A stretch of DNA of 64,000 nt, from assembly GCA_963728965.1 (NCBI GenBank), contig CAVSMH010000012.1, forward strand, positions 248,001-312,000, in the 5' to 3' direction. Position 1 is the stretch's first letter, and each line of letters opens with the position of its first letter. Positions 62,536-64,000 of the stretch are shown here, piece after piece. The translations under genes and the position numbers were made by a program. The notes beneath the pieces were generated by a model that saw nothing but the letters and a program-made list of their open reading frames with translations, had not been told where the DNA came from and made no database searches. The DNA comes from DASQZT01 sp963728965. Its GTDB lineage: Bacteria; Acidobacteriota; Terriglobia; Bryobacterales; Bryobacteraceae.

Positions 62536-63720
62536 TCACTTCGTCGTGAGGGCGACCAGCAAAGCGGTCACCAGAAGGTTCAGTACCGCCACCGGGAAGA
62601 GGAACTTCCACGCGAAGCGCATCAGTTGGTCGTAGCGGAAGCGCGGCAGGGTGCCGCGAATCCACATGAACAGGAAAAGGATCGCGCCGGCTTTGGCGCA
62701 GAACCAGAAGAGCGGGATCAGCCAGCTCTGGACCCAGGGCAGCAGGAACACCGCCGCGAGGATCAGGAAAATGACGCCGAACACGGGCAGGGTAAGGCGA
62801 TCGCGGCGCCGTGCCGGATGCATGCCGTGATACAGGGCGACCAGTCCGGCCAGCGCGAAGATCGCGGCGGGGACGAGGCTGGAGCCAAAGCGGGCCGGCC
62901 ACGGGGCGATCCATCCGCCCAGAAAGAGCAGGGTGGCCATGCAGCTCACGGTGATCATGTTGGCGTACTCGGCCATAAAGAAGGAGGCGAATTTCATGCT
63001 GCTGTATTCGGTGTGGAAGCCGGCCACCAGTTCGTTTTCGGCCTCCGGCAGGTCGAAGGGCACACGGTTGGTTTCGGCGAAGGCGGCGATCAGAAACACG
63101 AGGAAGCTGATGATCTGCGGGAACGGTCCGTGGAATACGTTCCAGTTCCAGACGCCGCCCGCCTGCCGTTCGACGATTTCGCGCAGGCTGAGGGTATTGG
63201 AGATCAGCAGCGGGGCGGCGATGGTGAGCGACAGCGGCAACTCGTAGCTGATCATCTGGGCGGAACTGCGCAGACCGCCGAGGAGCGCGTACTTGTTGTT
63301 CGAAGACCAACCGGCGAGCGCGATGCCGTACACGCCCATGGAAGTAGCCGCGAGCACGAACAGCACGCCGATGTTGAGGTCGGTGAGCTGCATGTAGGTA
63401 CGATAGGGGCCGACCTGGATGGCGGGGCCGAACGGAATCACGGAGATCGACAGCAGCGCCATGGTGATGGCGATGAAGGGGGCGGCCAGGTACAGCGGCC
63501 GATTGACGTAGGGCGGAATCAGGTCTTCCTTGGTGACCAGCTTGATGACGTCGGCCAGGGGCTGCAAGAGCCCGTGGGGGCCCACGCGATAGGGTCCCGG
63601 GCGCACCTGGATATGGGCAATCACTTTCCGCTCGACCCACTGCAGGTAGGCCAGGGTGGTCATCAGGACGGCGAAAACGACGACGATCTTGATGAGGCTG
63701 ATGACGATAAATGAGTCCAT
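62536..63720 (-). CDS. nuoH: NADH-quinone oxidoreductase subunit H
   Basis: 394 residues, eight helices, at the quinone chamber. Typical VERKVIAHIQVRPGPYRVGP and the acidic loop ETNRVPFDLPEAENELVAGF with the conserved Glu/Asp residues are intact. Starts directly after the nuoG stop. Confidence 0.95.
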   Translation of the reverse strand: MDSFIVISLIKIVVVFAVLMTTLAYLQWVERKVIAHIQVRPGPYRVGPHGLLQPLADVIKLVTKEDLIPPYVNRPLYLAAPFIAITMALLSISVIPFGPAIQVGPYRTYMQLTDLNIGVLFVLAATSMGVYGIALAGWSSNNKYALLGGLRSSAQMISYELPLSLTIAAPLLISNTLSLREIVERQAGGVWNWNVFHGPFPQIISFLVFLIAAFAETNRVPFDLPEAENELVAGFHTEYSSMKFASFFMAEYANMITVSCMATLLFLGGWIAPWPARFGSSLVPAAIFALAGLVALYHGMHPARRRDRLTLPVFGVIFLILAAVFLLPWVQSWLIPLFWFCAKAGAILFLFMWIRGTLPRFRYDQLMRFAWKFLFPVAVLNLLVTALLVALTTK

Positions 63721-64000
63721 TTAGCGGCTCAAACGGCTTTCCACCACCGAATTCAGCACCTTGGAATAGCGCCCGAGCGTACCGGACGCGAACAGACCGT
63801 TGTGATCGGAATGCACCAGGTCGGGCCGGTTCTCAACGGGCACACGGCCGTTGACCGGCAGGGTCTGCGCCGCGCCGGCGGCGATGGCCGTGGTTGGAAC
63901 GTGGTACCCGCGAACGTTGTTGCGGATTTCGGAAAAGACGACATCGGGCGTCCATGGGCCGAGGGCGGCGGCGGCGCCCATTTCCCGGGCGATGAAGCCC
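63721..64000 (-). CDS. nuoG: NADH-quinone oxidoreductase subunit G, C-terminal part
   Basis: The minus-strand frame is open to the right window edge, so only the last 90 or so codons are present. The tail reads SEIRNNVRGYHVP, NGRVPVENRPDLVHSDHNG and YSKVLNSVVESRLSR, consistent with the C-terminal molybdopterin-oxidoreductase-type domain of NuoG and with its position directly before nuoH. Identification leans on context. Confidence 0.7.
   Translation of the reverse strand, partial: GFIAREMGAAAALGPWTPDVVFSEIRNNVRGYHVPTTAIAAGAAQTLPVNGRVPVENRPDLVHSDHNGLFASGTLGRYSKVLNSVVESRLSR

Overview
The window is 64 kb of high-GC chromosomal DNA from what looks like a member of the Acidobacteriota, probably the Bryobacterales/Solibacter group. 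This is inferred from gene content: Oar-like TonB-dependent receptors with an N-terminal carboxypeptidase-regulatory fold, two MacB/FtsX-type acidobacterial duplicated orphan permeases (ADOP), ASPIC/UnbV FG-GAP proteins, Tat-exported oxidoreductases and sugar isomerases, and a PEP-CTERM protein. No rRNA or tRNA gene was recognised, so the placement rests on protein families only.

1-5 kb: end of a GDSL/SGNH hydrolase, an HDOD-domain protein, an exported methyltransferase, and an insertion sequence (DUF6788-like ORF plus DDE transposase). 5-16.9 kb: Tat-exported ferredoxin-type aldo/keto reductase, two large TonB-dependent receptors with strong sigma70-like promoters, a nucleotide N-hydrolase-like protein, and a receptor-TPR-FG-GAP gene run. 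16.9-23 kb: a cytochrome/copper-monooxygenase/TPR fusion, a sugar isomerase, and a divergent tagaturonate epimerase/polygalacturonase pair (pectin use). 23-29.4 kb: DUF2239 protein, two ADOP permeases and a heme-motif toroid protein. 29.4-34 kb: a YdjC-like deacetylase and an Mla lipid transporter (mlaE-mlaF-mlaD), beside a P1-family peptidase. 34-42 kb: hybrid histidine kinase, PEP-CTERM protein, zinc-finger anti-sigma protein with chromate transporter, DUF302 protein, alginate-lyase-family protein.

42-47.5 kb: a compact type III-A CRISPR effector operon (cas10-csm2-csm3-csm4-csm5, minus strand). It has no CRISPR array, adaptation genes, cas6 or ancillary nuclease in the window. Cas10 lacks the HD nuclease domain and keeps the GGDD cyclase site. 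Csm4 is expanded by a low-complexity linker containing 16 copies of a six-residue repeat (16 x 18 bp in frame), and Csm2 has a charged RG/GD-rich tail. This is the most unusual system in the window.

47.5-53.7 kb: BON-domain protein, Gfo/Idh/MocA oxidoreductase, large Lhr-family helicase. 53.7-56.9 kb: a wrecked region. A DUF5916/CBM9-type gene is split into an N-terminal frameshifted piece and a C-terminal piece. Between them lie an unrecognised gene remnant, a 143-bp MITE, a two-gene AT-richer cassette of secreted proteins (one 10-cysteine peptide interrupted by an in-frame TAG), and the 5' stub of a tyrosine recombinase. 56.9-64 kb: respiratory complex I genes nuoG(partial)-H-J-K-L-M-N on the minus strand, with nuoI missing from its usual place.
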